Shown: in pieces, positions 1 through 6,273 of the stretch | Position numbering within the stretch: the stretch's first letter is position 1 | Layout: each line of letters begins with the position of its first letter | From: an uncultured Blautia sp. | Lineage (GTDB): Bacteria; Bacillota; Clostridia; Lachnospirales; Lachnospiraceae | DNA length: 14,059 bases | Direction: 5' to 3' | Assembly (NCBI GenBank): GCA_900551465.1 | Contig: URWL01000012.1 | Coordinates: 1 to 14,059, forward strand | The notes under the pieces: model-generated | Seen by the model: only the letters and a program-made list of their open reading frames with translations | Database searches by the model: none | What the model was told of the DNA's origin: nothing | Position numbers and translations under genes: made by a program

Positions 1-48
<48 letters not shown>

Positions 49-318
49 AGTTTGTTTCCACTCAAGAAAGCTGCTAGCTATCTCTCGTTTTACTGTTTTG
101 GTTCATCGAACCGTTGCAATTATGAAGTCCGATTCACTAAATTCGATCATCGCTCGCGCTCGATCTCATTAAGTTCCTTCGGACCGCACTCACACTAAAT
201 TCGCGCTTCGCTTTGCGGCTTGCGTTCATTAAGTGTTCTGTGTGTAAAGAATTTTCGAGAATCGTATGTGTCTCACTGTTTAGTTATCAAGGTTCTTTGT
301 TTCTGTCTCTCAGACAGC
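49..318 (-). other. 16S rRNA transcribed leader
   Basis: This stretch lies between the best promoter (start site predicted near 318) and mature 16S rRNA, so it should be the transcribed and later removed leader. No protein gene is visible. It holds a short perfect hairpin GGTTC-atc-GAACC at 100-112, two related larger hairpins at 135-174 and 193-234, and a weak boxA-like element (AATTCTTTACACA on the minus strand, near 241-253) that could recruit antitermination factors. The boxA assignment is tentative because it matches the consensus only partly. Leader limits are inferred from the promoter, not observed. Confidence 0.6.
135..234 (-). repeat. Two related hairpins with shared arms in the rRNA leader
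   Basis: Copy A spans 135-174 and copy B 193-234. Both start with CACTAAATTCG and end with TCATTAAGT on the plus strand. Within each copy the two arms are near-complementary (ACTAAAT against ATTAAGT, 6 of 7 paired), so each can fold into a hairpin. The interiors differ in sequence but are both GC-rich and partly self-complementary: A has GATC...GATC around a CGC/GCG core, and B has a CGC-ttt-GCG core. Conserved arms with divergent but foldable interiors suggest a structured RNA processing or antitermination element, though no function is demonstrated. Confidence 0.55.
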
Positions 319-324
319 TCACTT

Positions 325-353
325 AGTTTATCACATCTGTTTTTGTTTGTCAA
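325..353 (-). promoter_or_regulatory. rRNA promoter P1 (proximal)
   Basis: On the minus strand there is a consensus -35 TTGACA (348-353), a 17-base spacer ending in TGA, and -10 TAAACT (325-330), which gives an extended -10. An A-tract lies just upstream of the -35, as in UP elements that bind the RNA polymerase alpha subunit. It is the closest of three such promoters to 16S and has a perfect -35. Confidence 0.85.
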
Positions 354-417
354 GAACTTTTTTCAAGTTTTTTGAACTTTTTTCAGATGTTGTTCTTCCG
401 TTTTAGAAGACTTGTTT

Positions 418-446
418 ATGTTATCACACTACTTTATGTTTGTCAA
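418..446 (-). promoter_or_regulatory. rRNA promoter P2 (middle)
   Basis: The minus strand carries -35 TTGACA (441-446), a 17-base spacer ending in TGA, and -10 TAACAT (418-423). The A-tract upstream of the -35 has the same pattern as in the flanking promoters. The -35 lies 93 bp upstream of that of P1. Confidence 0.75.
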
Positions 447-520
447 CAACTTTTTTATCTTTTTTCAAAATTTTTTAAATTGTTTCTTCAAAACAAACAT
501 TTTCTTGCGACAGCTCAATT

Positions 521-549
521 AGAATATCACTTTATCCAACATATGTCAA
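521..549 (-). promoter_or_regulatory. rRNA promoter P3 (distal)
   Basis: The minus strand carries -35 TTGACA (544-549), a 17-base spacer ending in TGA, and -10 TATTCT (521-526). Its A-tract upstream sequence (550-570) lies directly beside the -35 of the divergent cbiL promoter. Its -35 is 103 bp upstream of that of P2. Confidence 0.7.
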
Positions 550-575
550 CACCTTTTTTCAAAATTTTTCACATA

Positions 576-604
576 TTGTAAACTATATCTTCTTTTAGTA
601 TAAT
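576..604 (+). promoter_or_regulatory. Promoter of the cbiL-ABC transporter operon
   Basis: A perfect -10 TATAAT (599-604) sits 17 bp after a -35 TTGTAA (576-581). The predicted start near 611 leaves a 5' untranslated region of only about 30 bases, with the ribosome binding site AAGGAGG at 626-632. That is too short for a cobalamin riboswitch. The -35 is only 26 bp from the -35 of the divergent rRNA promoter P3. Confidence 0.75.
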
Positions 605-641
605 AGAAAGAAATACTATCTTTCTAAGGAGGAACTTATTA

Positions 642-1337
642 ATGAAAGGAACTTTATACGGGGTAGGCGTTGGCCCTGGAGATCCGGAGCTTATGACTCT
701 GAAGGCTGTACGCCTGATCCGCGAAAATATGATCATTGCTGTTCCCGGCGCTGATCCCAAAGAAACGGTTGCATATAAAATCGCTGTTCAGGCAGTCCCT
801 GAGCTTGCCGAAAAAGAGCTTTTACCAATTTATATGCCAATGACACATGATCCGGAGGAACTGGAAAAGAACCACACCAAAGGAGCAATGGCTTTAGAGG
901 AAGTTCTTGACCAAGGTAAAAATATTGTATTTCTTACTCTGGGAGATCCCTGCGTATACTCTACTTTTTCCTATTTACAGAAACGTGTAGAAAAAGACGG
1001 TTATCACACAGAACTTGTCAGCGGTATAACATCTTTCTGCGCCGCTGCCGCCCGCCTGAACATTCCTCTTTCTGAATGGAATGAACAGCTCCATGTGGTT
1101 CCGGCCGTTCACCGTCTTGACAGCACTTTGAATGAATCAGGAAATTATATTCTTATGAAATCCGGAAAAAAAATGAACCAGGTAAAAGAAATTCTCTCCC
1201 AGAGCGGACGTGATGTTCTTATGGTAGAAAACTGCGGAATGGAAAACGAACATATTTACCGCAGTGTAGAGGAAATTCCGGATGATGCCGGATACTACTC
1301 CCTGATCATCGCAAAAGAATCGAAAACACTGTCATGA
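642..1337 (+). CDS. cbiL: Precorrin-2 / cobalt-factor II C20-methyltransferase
   Basis: This cytoplasmic enzyme transfers a methyl group from S-adenosylmethionine to C20 of cobalt-factor II (precorrin-2 in the aerobic route), an early step in corrin ring building. The 231-residue protein matches the usual length of the tetrapyrrole methylase family. It shows the N-terminal GVGVGPGDPELMTLKA motif (residues 7-22), the SAM-pocket stretch LTLGDPCVYSTFSY (98-111), and the GITSFCAAAA region (128-137). The ATG follows a strong AAGGAGG at good spacing. It overlaps the next gene by 4 bp (ATGA), so it is co-translated with an ABC transporter. It lies apart from, and opposite to, the other cobalamin genes of the window. 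As the remaining genes are of the anaerobic type, the cobalt-containing substrate is inferred. Confidence 0.93.
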   Translation: MKGTLYGVGVGPGDPELMTLKAVRLIRENMIIAVPGADPKETVAYKIAVQAVPELAEKELLPIYMPMTHDPEELEKNHTKGAMALEEVLDQGKNIVFLTLGDPCVYSTFSYLQKRVEKDGYHTELVSGITSFCAAAARLNIPLSEWNEQLHVVPAVHRLDSTLNESGNYILMKSGKKMNQVKEILSQSGRDVLMVENCGMENEHIYRSVEEIPDDAGYYSLIIAKESKTLS

Positions 1338-2176
1338 TCGAAACAAAAAATCTTACGAAGACTTTTGACGGCTTCACAGCTGTAGACAATTTAAACCTAA
1401 AGATTGAATCCGGCGAGTTTTTTGGACTTCTCGGACCTAATGGTGCAGGAAAAACAACCACCATCAGTCTTTTATCTACGCTTCTTCTTCCAACAAAGGG
1501 AGAAATTCTGATCAACGGACAGACTCTTACCAGAAATCGTCCGGAACTGAAGCGTAAGATCAGTGTGATCACCCAGGAGTACTCCATGCGCCAGGATATG
1601 AACATGGATGAAATCATGGAATACCAGGGCCGGCTTTATTTTATGCCCAAAAAAGAAATCCGCAGAAGAACAGAGGAGCTGCTGGATTTCTGTGATCTTC
1701 TGAAATTCCGAAAACGTACCGTAAGGAAACTTTCCGGTGGCATGAAACGTAAGCTGATGGTATGCCGCGCACTGCTTACGGATCCGGAGATCCTTCTTCT
1801 GGATGAGCCTACAGCAGGAATGGATGCTTTATCCAGAAGGCAGATGTGGAATCTTCTGCGAAAACTGAACGGCAAAAACCTGACCATTCTCCTTACCACC
1901 CATTATATGGAAGAAGCACAGTCTCTCTGCGGCCGTGTTGCTTTGATGGATCATGGAAAGCTGGAAGAGATCAATACACCTTCCGGTCTGATCGACAGCC
2001 TTGGCAAATATACGGTTGATGAAATGCTGCCGGAGGAAACAAAAAGTCATTATTTCCATCATCGTCAGGAAGCTATAGAATTCCTTTCCGGTCTTACCGG
2101 ACAGGCAGCCCTCAGGGAAACCACCCTGGAGGATGTTTTTGTAGAGCGGGCAGGCAGACACCTGTCTCCGTCATAA
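1334..2176 (+). CDS. ABC transporter ATP-binding protein (DrrA-like)
   Basis: This is the ATPase subunit of an ABC-2 type transporter, acting at the inner face of the membrane with the permease encoded next. In order, the 280-residue protein shows Walker A GPNGAGKT (34-41), Q-loop glutamine in ITQEYSM (about 81), signature LSGGM (133-137), Walker B LLLDEP (154-159), D-loop GMD and the switch histidine H190. All catalytic elements are intact. The C-terminal TTLEDVFVERAGR is typical of DrrA/NodI-type exporter ATPases. The start overlaps the cbiL stop by 4 bp. The substrate is unknown: the family covers drugs, polysaccharides, haem-like compounds and lipids. Coupling to cbiL suggests, but does not prove, a role tied to corrinoids, tetrapyrroles or cobalt. 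Confidence 0.9.
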   Translation: MIETKNLTKTFDGFTAVDNLNLKIESGEFFGLLGPNGAGKTTTISLLSTLLLPTKGEILINGQTLTRNRPELKRKISVITQEYSMRQDMNMDEIMEYQGRLYFMPKKEIRRRTEELLDFCDLLKFRKRTVRKLSGGMKRKLMVCRALLTDPEILLLDEPTAGMDALSRRQMWNLLRKLNGKNLTILLTTHYMEEAQSLCGRVALMDHGKLEEINTPSGLIDSLGKYTVDEMLPEETKSHYFHHRQEAIEFLSGLTGQAALRETTLEDVFVERAGRHLSPS

Positions 2177-2188
2177 AGGAGGAGTTCG

Positions 2189-2920
2189 ATGGGAATTATT
2201 ACAATTTTATGGGAGAAATGGGTAGAATTTCGAAGAGATTTTTACAAAATCACTTTGGCTGCCATGATCGCACCTTTGATGTATCTAATCGTTTTCGGCA
2301 TGGGGATTCAGACCATGTCCCACGGAGAACCTTACCTGAACTTCTTGATTCCGGGCGTTGTAGCGCTGACTACTATGAACGGAAGTTTTAATGCCATTGC
2401 ACAGAATCTTAACGTTCAGCGCCTTTACGAAAAAGCCTTTGACCAGGTTATGATCTCCCCAACACCTTTGTGGCAGTTTATTGCCGGTCAGATCATTGGC
2501 GGAAGTCTCCGAGGACTTTATGCAGGCGGTATCATCCTGATCCTTACTGCACCTATTGAAACCGGACTGATTTTTAATGGCTGGTCTTTTTTTATCATGT
2601 TCCTGAATGGAGCGGTTTTTTCCGCTATTGGCGTAGTTGTTTCTTTCCTTGCCAAAAATCACGCGGACGTTCCAAGATTTTCAAACTACATCATTATGCC
2701 TATGGCTTATCTGTGCAATACCTTTTTTTCAACAGAAAAAATCCCTGGGATTTTGGGAGATATCGTAAGCATACTTCCTCTTTCTCAGACAAGCCAGATG
2801 ATCCGAGGCATTTCTGCCGGCGGATCTGTAAATTTTGCAGGCATCGGCATTCTTCTCGGTTATCTTACCGTATTTACTGCCGGGGCTTCCTGGTTTATTT
2901 ATAAAAAGAAAAATCTCTAA
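2189..2920 (+). CDS. ABC-2 type transporter permease
   Basis: This is the membrane subunit partnering the preceding ATPase. The 243-residue protein has about six hydrophobic segments (roughly 21-42, 50-72, 98-122, 131-155, 164-182 and 214-238). Its cytoplasmic stretch YEKAFDQVMISPTPLWQFIAG (80-100) resembles the ABC-2/NodJ family region after the second segment. No signal peptide is needed or seen. The ATG is preceded by AAAGGAGGAG, 12 bp after the stop of the ATPase gene, so the three genes form one operon. Most ABC-2 systems export, and the direction and substrate here are not determined by the sequence. A strong hairpin terminator follows the stop. Confidence 0.88.
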   Translation: MGIITILWEKWVEFRRDFYKITLAAMIAPLMYLIVFGMGIQTMSHGEPYLNFLIPGVVALTTMNGSFNAIAQNLNVQRLYEKAFDQVMISPTPLWQFIAGQIIGGSLRGLYAGGIILILTAPIETGLIFNGWSFFIMFLNGAVFSAIGVVVSFLAKNHADVPRFSNYIIMPMAYLCNTFFSTEKIPGILGDIVSILPLSQTSQMIRGISAGGSVNFAGIGILLGYLTVFTAGASWFIYKKKNL

Positions 2921-2925
2921 GTACA

Positions 2926-2975
2926 AACCGGCCGGATACAAGCTGCCATAGGAAGTCTGTATCCGGCTGTTTTTG
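2926..2975 (+). terminator. Rho-independent terminator of the cbiL-ABC operon
   Basis: A perfect 10-bp stem (GCCGGATACA at 2931-2940 pairing with TGTATCCGGC at 2958-2967) is extended by further A/T pairs below it and is followed by TGTTTTTG. The U-run is clear on the plus strand, ending the cbiL operon. The T-run in the minus direction is poor, so termination of the convergent HAD gene here is less certain. Confidence 0.88.
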
Positions 2976-2996
2976 TAAAATATTTTATTATACCTT

Positions 2997-3860
2997 TTAT
3001 TCATTAAAACCAAAAAACTTTTCCAAAAATACAGCAGCCCCGTCATGATCATTATCCTCAGTTACATAAACTGCCGTTTCTTTTATATGAGCTGCAGCAT
3101 TTCCCATTGCAACTGAAATTCCGGCCATTTGCAGCATCTCCAGATCATTATCGCTGTCGCCTATGGCAATCACATGCTCTTTGTCAATCCCAAGCTTTTT
3201 CATAACAGGAAGAAGTCCGTTTCCCTTATCTACACCTCTGGCATTAAATTCTGCATTTCCAGGAACTGATGATGTTACGCAGATTTCAGGATCACTGCTC
3301 CATGCTTTGCGGACTGCAGCTCCATATTCAGGCACTGCAAAAAACAAATTTAGTTTTTCAGCCTGATTCAAAAGTTCTTTCTGTTCTCTTAGATTTTCAA
3401 GATATGTATGTCCGGAAAGCATATACTCCGAAAATCTGCCCGGAATGTCCACATCAGAAAACCGCTCCAGATCTGCCTTATCCGCATAAACCTGTCCTTC
3501 CGCAAAAAATTCCACAAAATAAAGTATTTCTTTTCCTTCTTCTTTTACAAAAGCTTCTGCATCTGCAAGAATATGCTCTGCCATTCCCTCAGGCATGGGA
3601 AACCGCTTCAGAACACAGGAATTTTTCCAGTCCCAGACAACTGCTCCATTTTCCAGAACCCCATAAGGAATTCCTTTCAGAGCAGTCACATCCGAAGGAA
3701 GAAGTCCAAGAGATCGCCCGCTGGCCGGAATCACATAATGTCCTTCATCAAGGAGTCTCTGCAGAACATCTGCAGTTCTTTTTGTCACCTGTCCCTGACT
3801 GTTCAGAAGCGTTCCGTCCATGTCCACTGCAACAATGTATCTTTCCTTCTTTTCTTCCAT
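2997..3860 (-). CDS. Cof-type HAD superfamily phosphatase
   Basis: This is a haloacid dehalogenase-fold sugar/cofactor phosphatase of the Cof subfamily, 287 residues and of normal length. Motif I is DMDGTL (13-18), with the aspartate nucleophile D13 and acid/base D15. Motif II serine lies in PASGRS (45-50), motif III lysine is K212 in GVDKGNG, and motif IV is GDSDND (234-239). A type C2 cap fills the middle. The start is preceded by GTGAGG on the minus strand. It lies 20 bp downstream of the pyridoxal/pyridoxamine kinase gene and is probably co-transcribed with it. Cof-type enzymes are promiscuous, but one E. coli member, YbhA, dephosphorylates pyridoxal phosphate, so a B6 phosphatase role is a reasonable inference from context. 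Family assignment is firm; the substrate is not. Confidence 0.88.
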   Translation of the reverse strand: MEEKKERYIVAVDMDGTLLNSQGQVTKRTADVLQRLLDEGHYVIPASGRSLGLLPSDVTALKGIPYGVLENGAVVWDWKNSCVLKRFPMPEGMAEHILADAEAFVKEEGKEILYFVEFFAEGQVYADKADLERFSDVDIPGRFSEYMLSGHTYLENLREQKELLNQAEKLNLFFAVPEYGAAVRKAWSSDPEICVTSSVPGNAEFNARGVDKGNGLLPVMKKLGIDKEHVIAIGDSDNDLEMLQMAGISVAMGNAAAHIKETAVYVTEDNDHDGAAVFLEKFFGFNE

Positions 3861-3880
3861 ACTGTTCCAACCTCACTTTT

Positions 3881-4738
3881 TTATAATAATTCACTAAGAT
3901 ATTTTTCAAAACATACGCCTTCATTCCTGTCAGTTCCTTCCAGAACAGTATCATGGATAGCTTTCGAAATAAAATCTGCCGCTTTTTGTACAGATTCTGC
4001 CAGATCTGTTCCTTTCACCATCCCGGCACTTAATACGGAAGCAAACAGATCTCCGGTTCCGGAGTAGCTGCCGCCCTCTTTTTTCACCTTTACCCAGGTA
4101 TATCCTCTATGATCGGTAATCAGGTTTCCCATAGAAACAGATTTTTCCTCAATAAGGTCAATCCCTGTGATCACTGCCTCCACACCAAAGGCTTCCGCCA
4201 GTTTTTTTCCTGTTTTCTCAACTTCACCCATAAAATCTTTTTGATTCAATGCTGCCATCCACTTCCATCTTTCACGGATTTTTTCTTTTCCATAAAGAAG
4301 CAGCAAAGCTTCTGTCAGGTTTGGTGTGATAATTGACGCTTTTTCTGCCAAAATACGCATTTTTTCACAAAGAACTTCTGTATAAATAGGATATTCTGTT
4401 CCATTGTCTCCCATAACAGGATCTATTAGTATTTTTGTATTTTCATTACCAAAAATTTCAATAAACTCCAGAACCACATCTGCCTGAGCCGCGCCGGAAA
4501 GAAATCCTGTATAAATACCGTCCGGACGGAATCTCATCTGCTTCCAGCGAAGCATAATTTCTTCCATATGTTCTGTATAATCATTATAATAATATGTTTC
4601 AAATCCTGTCTGGGCACTTAGGATCGCCGTTGGAAGAGGACATGCCTGAACTCCCATAACGGAAATCACCGGAATGGCTGCCGTAAGAGAACATTTTCCC
4701 ATTCCCGAAAGATCATTGATCACTGCAATTTTTTTCAA
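3881..4738 (-). CDS. pdxY: Pyridoxal/pyridoxamine kinase (PdxY/PdxK family)
   Basis: This enzyme phosphorylates pyridoxal, pyridoxamine or pyridoxine with ATP in B6 salvage, in the cytoplasm. It is a ribokinase-fold protein of 285 residues from the chosen start. Visible motifs are the substrate-side INDLSGMGKCSL (8-18), DPVMGDNG (106-113), TPNLTEA (138-144) and the anion-hole/catalytic-base motif GTGD (227-230, D230). The start is set at the TTG at 4738 because AGGAGA (4745-4750 on the minus strand) sits 7 bases upstream and family members begin MKKIAVINDLSG. An upstream in-frame ATG at 4753 would add five residues but places the ribosome site inside the gene. It is divergent from a MocR regulator and upstream of a HAD phosphatase. 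Vitamer preference cannot be told from sequence. Confidence 0.88.
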   Translation of the reverse strand: MKKIAVINDLSGMGKCSLTAAIPVISVMGVQACPLPTAILSAQTGFETYYYNDYTEHMEEIMLRWKQMRFRPDGIYTGFLSGAAQADVVLEFIEIFGNENTKILIDPVMGDNGTEYPIYTEVLCEKMRILAEKASIITPNLTEALLLLYGKEKIRERWKWMAALNQKDFMGEVEKTGKKLAEAFGVEAVITGIDLIEEKSVSMGNLITDHRGYTWVKVKKEGGSYSGTGDLFASVLSAGMVKGTDLAESVQKAADFISKAIHDTVLEGTDRNEGVCFEKYLSELL

Positions 4739-4744
4739 AACATT

Positions 4745-4750
4745 TCTCCT
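4745..4750 (-). promoter_or_regulatory. Ribosome binding site deciding the TTG start of pdxY
   Basis: AGGAGA on the minus strand lies 7 bases before TTG (4738-4736). The alternative ATG at 4753 has no purine-rich site in front of it, only a tAAAAGAATGCAAG context. The site therefore favours the rare TTG start. Confidence 0.65.
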
Positions 4751-4754
4751 CATC

Positions 4755-4783
4755 TTGCATTCTTTTATACTATGCTATAGAAT
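4755..4783 (+). promoter_or_regulatory. Candidate promoter of the MocR regulator gene
   Basis: TTGCAT (4755-4760) and TAGAAT (4778-4783) are separated by 17 bp, giving a fair -35 and a good -10 on the plus strand. The -10 falls inside the inverted repeat at 4772-4788, which would allow autorepression. The opposite strand has a -10-like TATAAA (4764-4769) for pdxY, but I see no convincing -35 for it. Confidence 0.45.
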
Positions 4784-4788
4784 AGCAT
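4772..4788. promoter_or_regulatory. Perfect inverted repeat, candidate operator
   Basis: ATGCTAT-aga-ATAGCAT is a perfect 7-bp inverted repeat with a 3-base centre, located between the divergent pdxY and MocR genes and overlapping the candidate -10 of the regulator. GntR-type winged helix proteins bind such symmetric sites, so this is a plausible operator. It is too short and lacks a T-run to be a terminator. Confidence 0.5.
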
Positions 4789-4808
4789 CATCATGTATCT
4801 TAAAAAAC

Positions 4809-4841
4809 GACCAGTTTTTCCTATTTTTAAAGGGACAGTTT
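4809..4841 (+). promoter_or_regulatory. Direct repeat, candidate MocR binding boxes
   Basis: GACCAGTTT (4809-4817) and GGACAGTTT (4833-4841) match at 7 of 9 bases and are 24 bp apart in the same orientation, just upstream of the regulator's ribosome binding site. MocR proteins such as GabR and PdxR are known to use direct-repeat half sites. The site is a prediction. Confidence 0.35.
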
Positions 4842-4866
4842 AATCAAAAAGGAAGGAATCATTCTA

Positions 4867-6243
4867 ATGTGCCCACATCCAAATATAGAAAAATCCTCAA
4901 AAAACCAGAGTTTTCTCTTTTCCAAAACAGACTCCGAACATCCGGAGCATCTGTATCTGCAGGTCTGTCATTACTATCGCGATCTGATTCTGACCCACCG
5001 CCTTCAGCCCGGAAGCCGGATGCCATCTCTGCGCAAATGCGCCCAGGAGCTTCAGCTAAGCCGTACCACCATAGAAAATGCCTATCTTCAGCTGGCAGCC
5101 GACGGATATATTATCTCCAAGGCTCAAAGCGGTTACTACGTCACAGATATCGCTCTCCAGAGCCCTATAGAAAAAAAATCTTCCGCACCGGAAGAACCGC
5201 CTTGTCTGTATGATCTTTCTTCCTCCGGCGTAGACAGAGAAAGCTTTCGTTTCGATCTATGGCAGAGATATCTGAAAAGCGCTCTGCGTCAGAACGAACG
5301 TCTGCTCTCTTATGGAGAACCTCAGGGGGAAGCTGATTTCCGTCAGACTCTGTCTGATTATGTAAGACAGCGGAGAAACATTACCTGTTCCCCGGATGAC
5401 ATTGTTATAGGTGCCGGTGTGCAGAGTCTCCTGCAGATTCTCTGCCCTCTTATAAAAAACAGAAAAAATGTATCCTTTCCCAATCCTTCTTTTGTACAGG
5501 GAAGCACCATCTTTTCTGATTTTGGATTTGAAATCCGGTATCGAAATAAAAACAGTGATGTGATCTATGTTTCCCCTGCCCATATGACGAAATGGGGAGA
5601 AATCATGCCTGTATCCAGACGTCTGGAGCTGATCCGCCATGCTGCTTCCAACAACAGCCTGATCATTGAAGATGATTTTGAAAACGAATTTGTTTATCTG
5701 CAAAAGCCTACTCCCTCTCTTTTCAGTCTTGCAGGAGGACGAAAAGTAGTCTATATGGGATCTTTTTCCAGACTGCTTCTTCCTTCCATCCGAATCAGCT
5801 TTATGATCCTGCCTCCTGAACTGACAGAAAAGTATCATGCCAAAGGCGCTTTTTATAATCAGACCGCCTCCAAGGCAGAACAGATCGCCCTTTGTCAGTT
5901 TATCCGGGACGGACATCTTTCCGCCCAGACCCGAAGACTGAAACGGCTTTATTCTGCCAAGCTGAAAGAGCTTCTTACTGTTGTACAGGAAATCTTCGGA
6001 AAAACATCAAAAATTCAGATCGGAGCCGCCGGTACCAGCCTGGCTCTTACCCTTCCCTGGACGGATTCCGGAGAAAATTTCAAAAAAAAGGCGCGGACCC
6101 GTGGCCTGCGCCTGAAGATACTACGGGAGGACACAGAAAGCGTTACCATACTTCTTTCCTGCTCCTCTCTCCCTACATCAGATTTTCAGCCTGCATGTGA
6201 ACTTCTGAAAGAAATGATTTCAGAAAACTCCTCCGCCATTTGA
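4867..6243 (+). CDS. MocR-family regulator (GntR HTH + aminotransferase-like domain)
   Basis: This is a transcription factor of 458 residues, a normal MocR length. A GntR winged helix occupies about 29-92 (LYLQVCHYYRDLILTHRLQPG, then MPSLRKCAQELQLSRTTIENAY). A short linker leads to a fold-type I aminotransferase-like effector domain from about 115, with the aspartate-bearing IIEDDFENEF (266-275). The lysine that binds pyridoxal phosphate in this family (GTFSK) is arginine here (GSFSR, R302), and the usual HQxPTG loop reads HMTKWG (239-244). The sensor domain may thus bind its ligand without a Schiff base, or no longer bind PLP. It is divergent from a B6 kinase gene, which makes it a PdxR-like candidate controller of that gene and of itself. 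The ATG is preceded by GGAAGGA (4851-4857). Family is sure; the effector is not. Confidence 0.88.
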   Translation: MCPHPNIEKSSKNQSFLFSKTDSEHPEHLYLQVCHYYRDLILTHRLQPGSRMPSLRKCAQELQLSRTTIENAYLQLAADGYIISKAQSGYYVTDIALQSPIEKKSSAPEEPPCLYDLSSSGVDRESFRFDLWQRYLKSALRQNERLLSYGEPQGEADFRQTLSDYVRQRRNITCSPDDIVIGAGVQSLLQILCPLIKNRKNVSFPNPSFVQGSTIFSDFGFEIRYRNKNSDVIYVSPAHMTKWGEIMPVSRRLELIRHAASNNSLIIEDDFENEFVYLQKPTPSLFSLAGGRKVVYMGSFSRLLLPSIRISFMILPPELTEKYHAKGAFYNQTASKAEQIALCQFIRDGHLSAQTRRLKRLYSAKLKELLTVVQEIFGKTSKIQIGAAGTSLALTLPWTDSGENFKKKARTRGLRLKILREDTESVTILLSCSSLPTSDFQPACELLKEMISENSSAI

Positions 6244-6273
6244 TCTAACCAGGCAAAATCCTTCTGACATATC

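Noticed and set aside
135..234. Repeats as a CRISPR array
   Set aside because: There are only two copies of imperfect, split arms inside the rRNA leader, with no regular spacers and no cas genes.
372..581. 69-residue open frame in the rRNA upstream region
   Set aside because: It is Phe/Leu-rich from T-tracts, lacks a ribosome binding site, and overlies the tandem rRNA promoters.
605..641. Cobalamin riboswitch before cbiL
   Set aside because: Only about 30 bases lie between the predicted start site and the ATG, too short for the roughly 200-base element, and no B12-box-like sequence was seen.
3269..4067. Plus-strand open frames of 205 and 219 residues opposite the HAD and kinase genes
   Set aside because: They lie antisense to well-supported genes with intact catalytic motifs, lack family features, and are rich in Ser, His, Phe and Pro as expected for shadow frames.
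5257..5916. 219-residue minus-strand open frame inside the MocR gene
   Set aside because: It is antisense to a clear MocR coding sequence and shows no recognisable domain.
6244..6273. Bidirectional terminator between MocR and cbiC
   Set aside because: The 30-bp gap shows no stable stem followed by a T-run in either direction.
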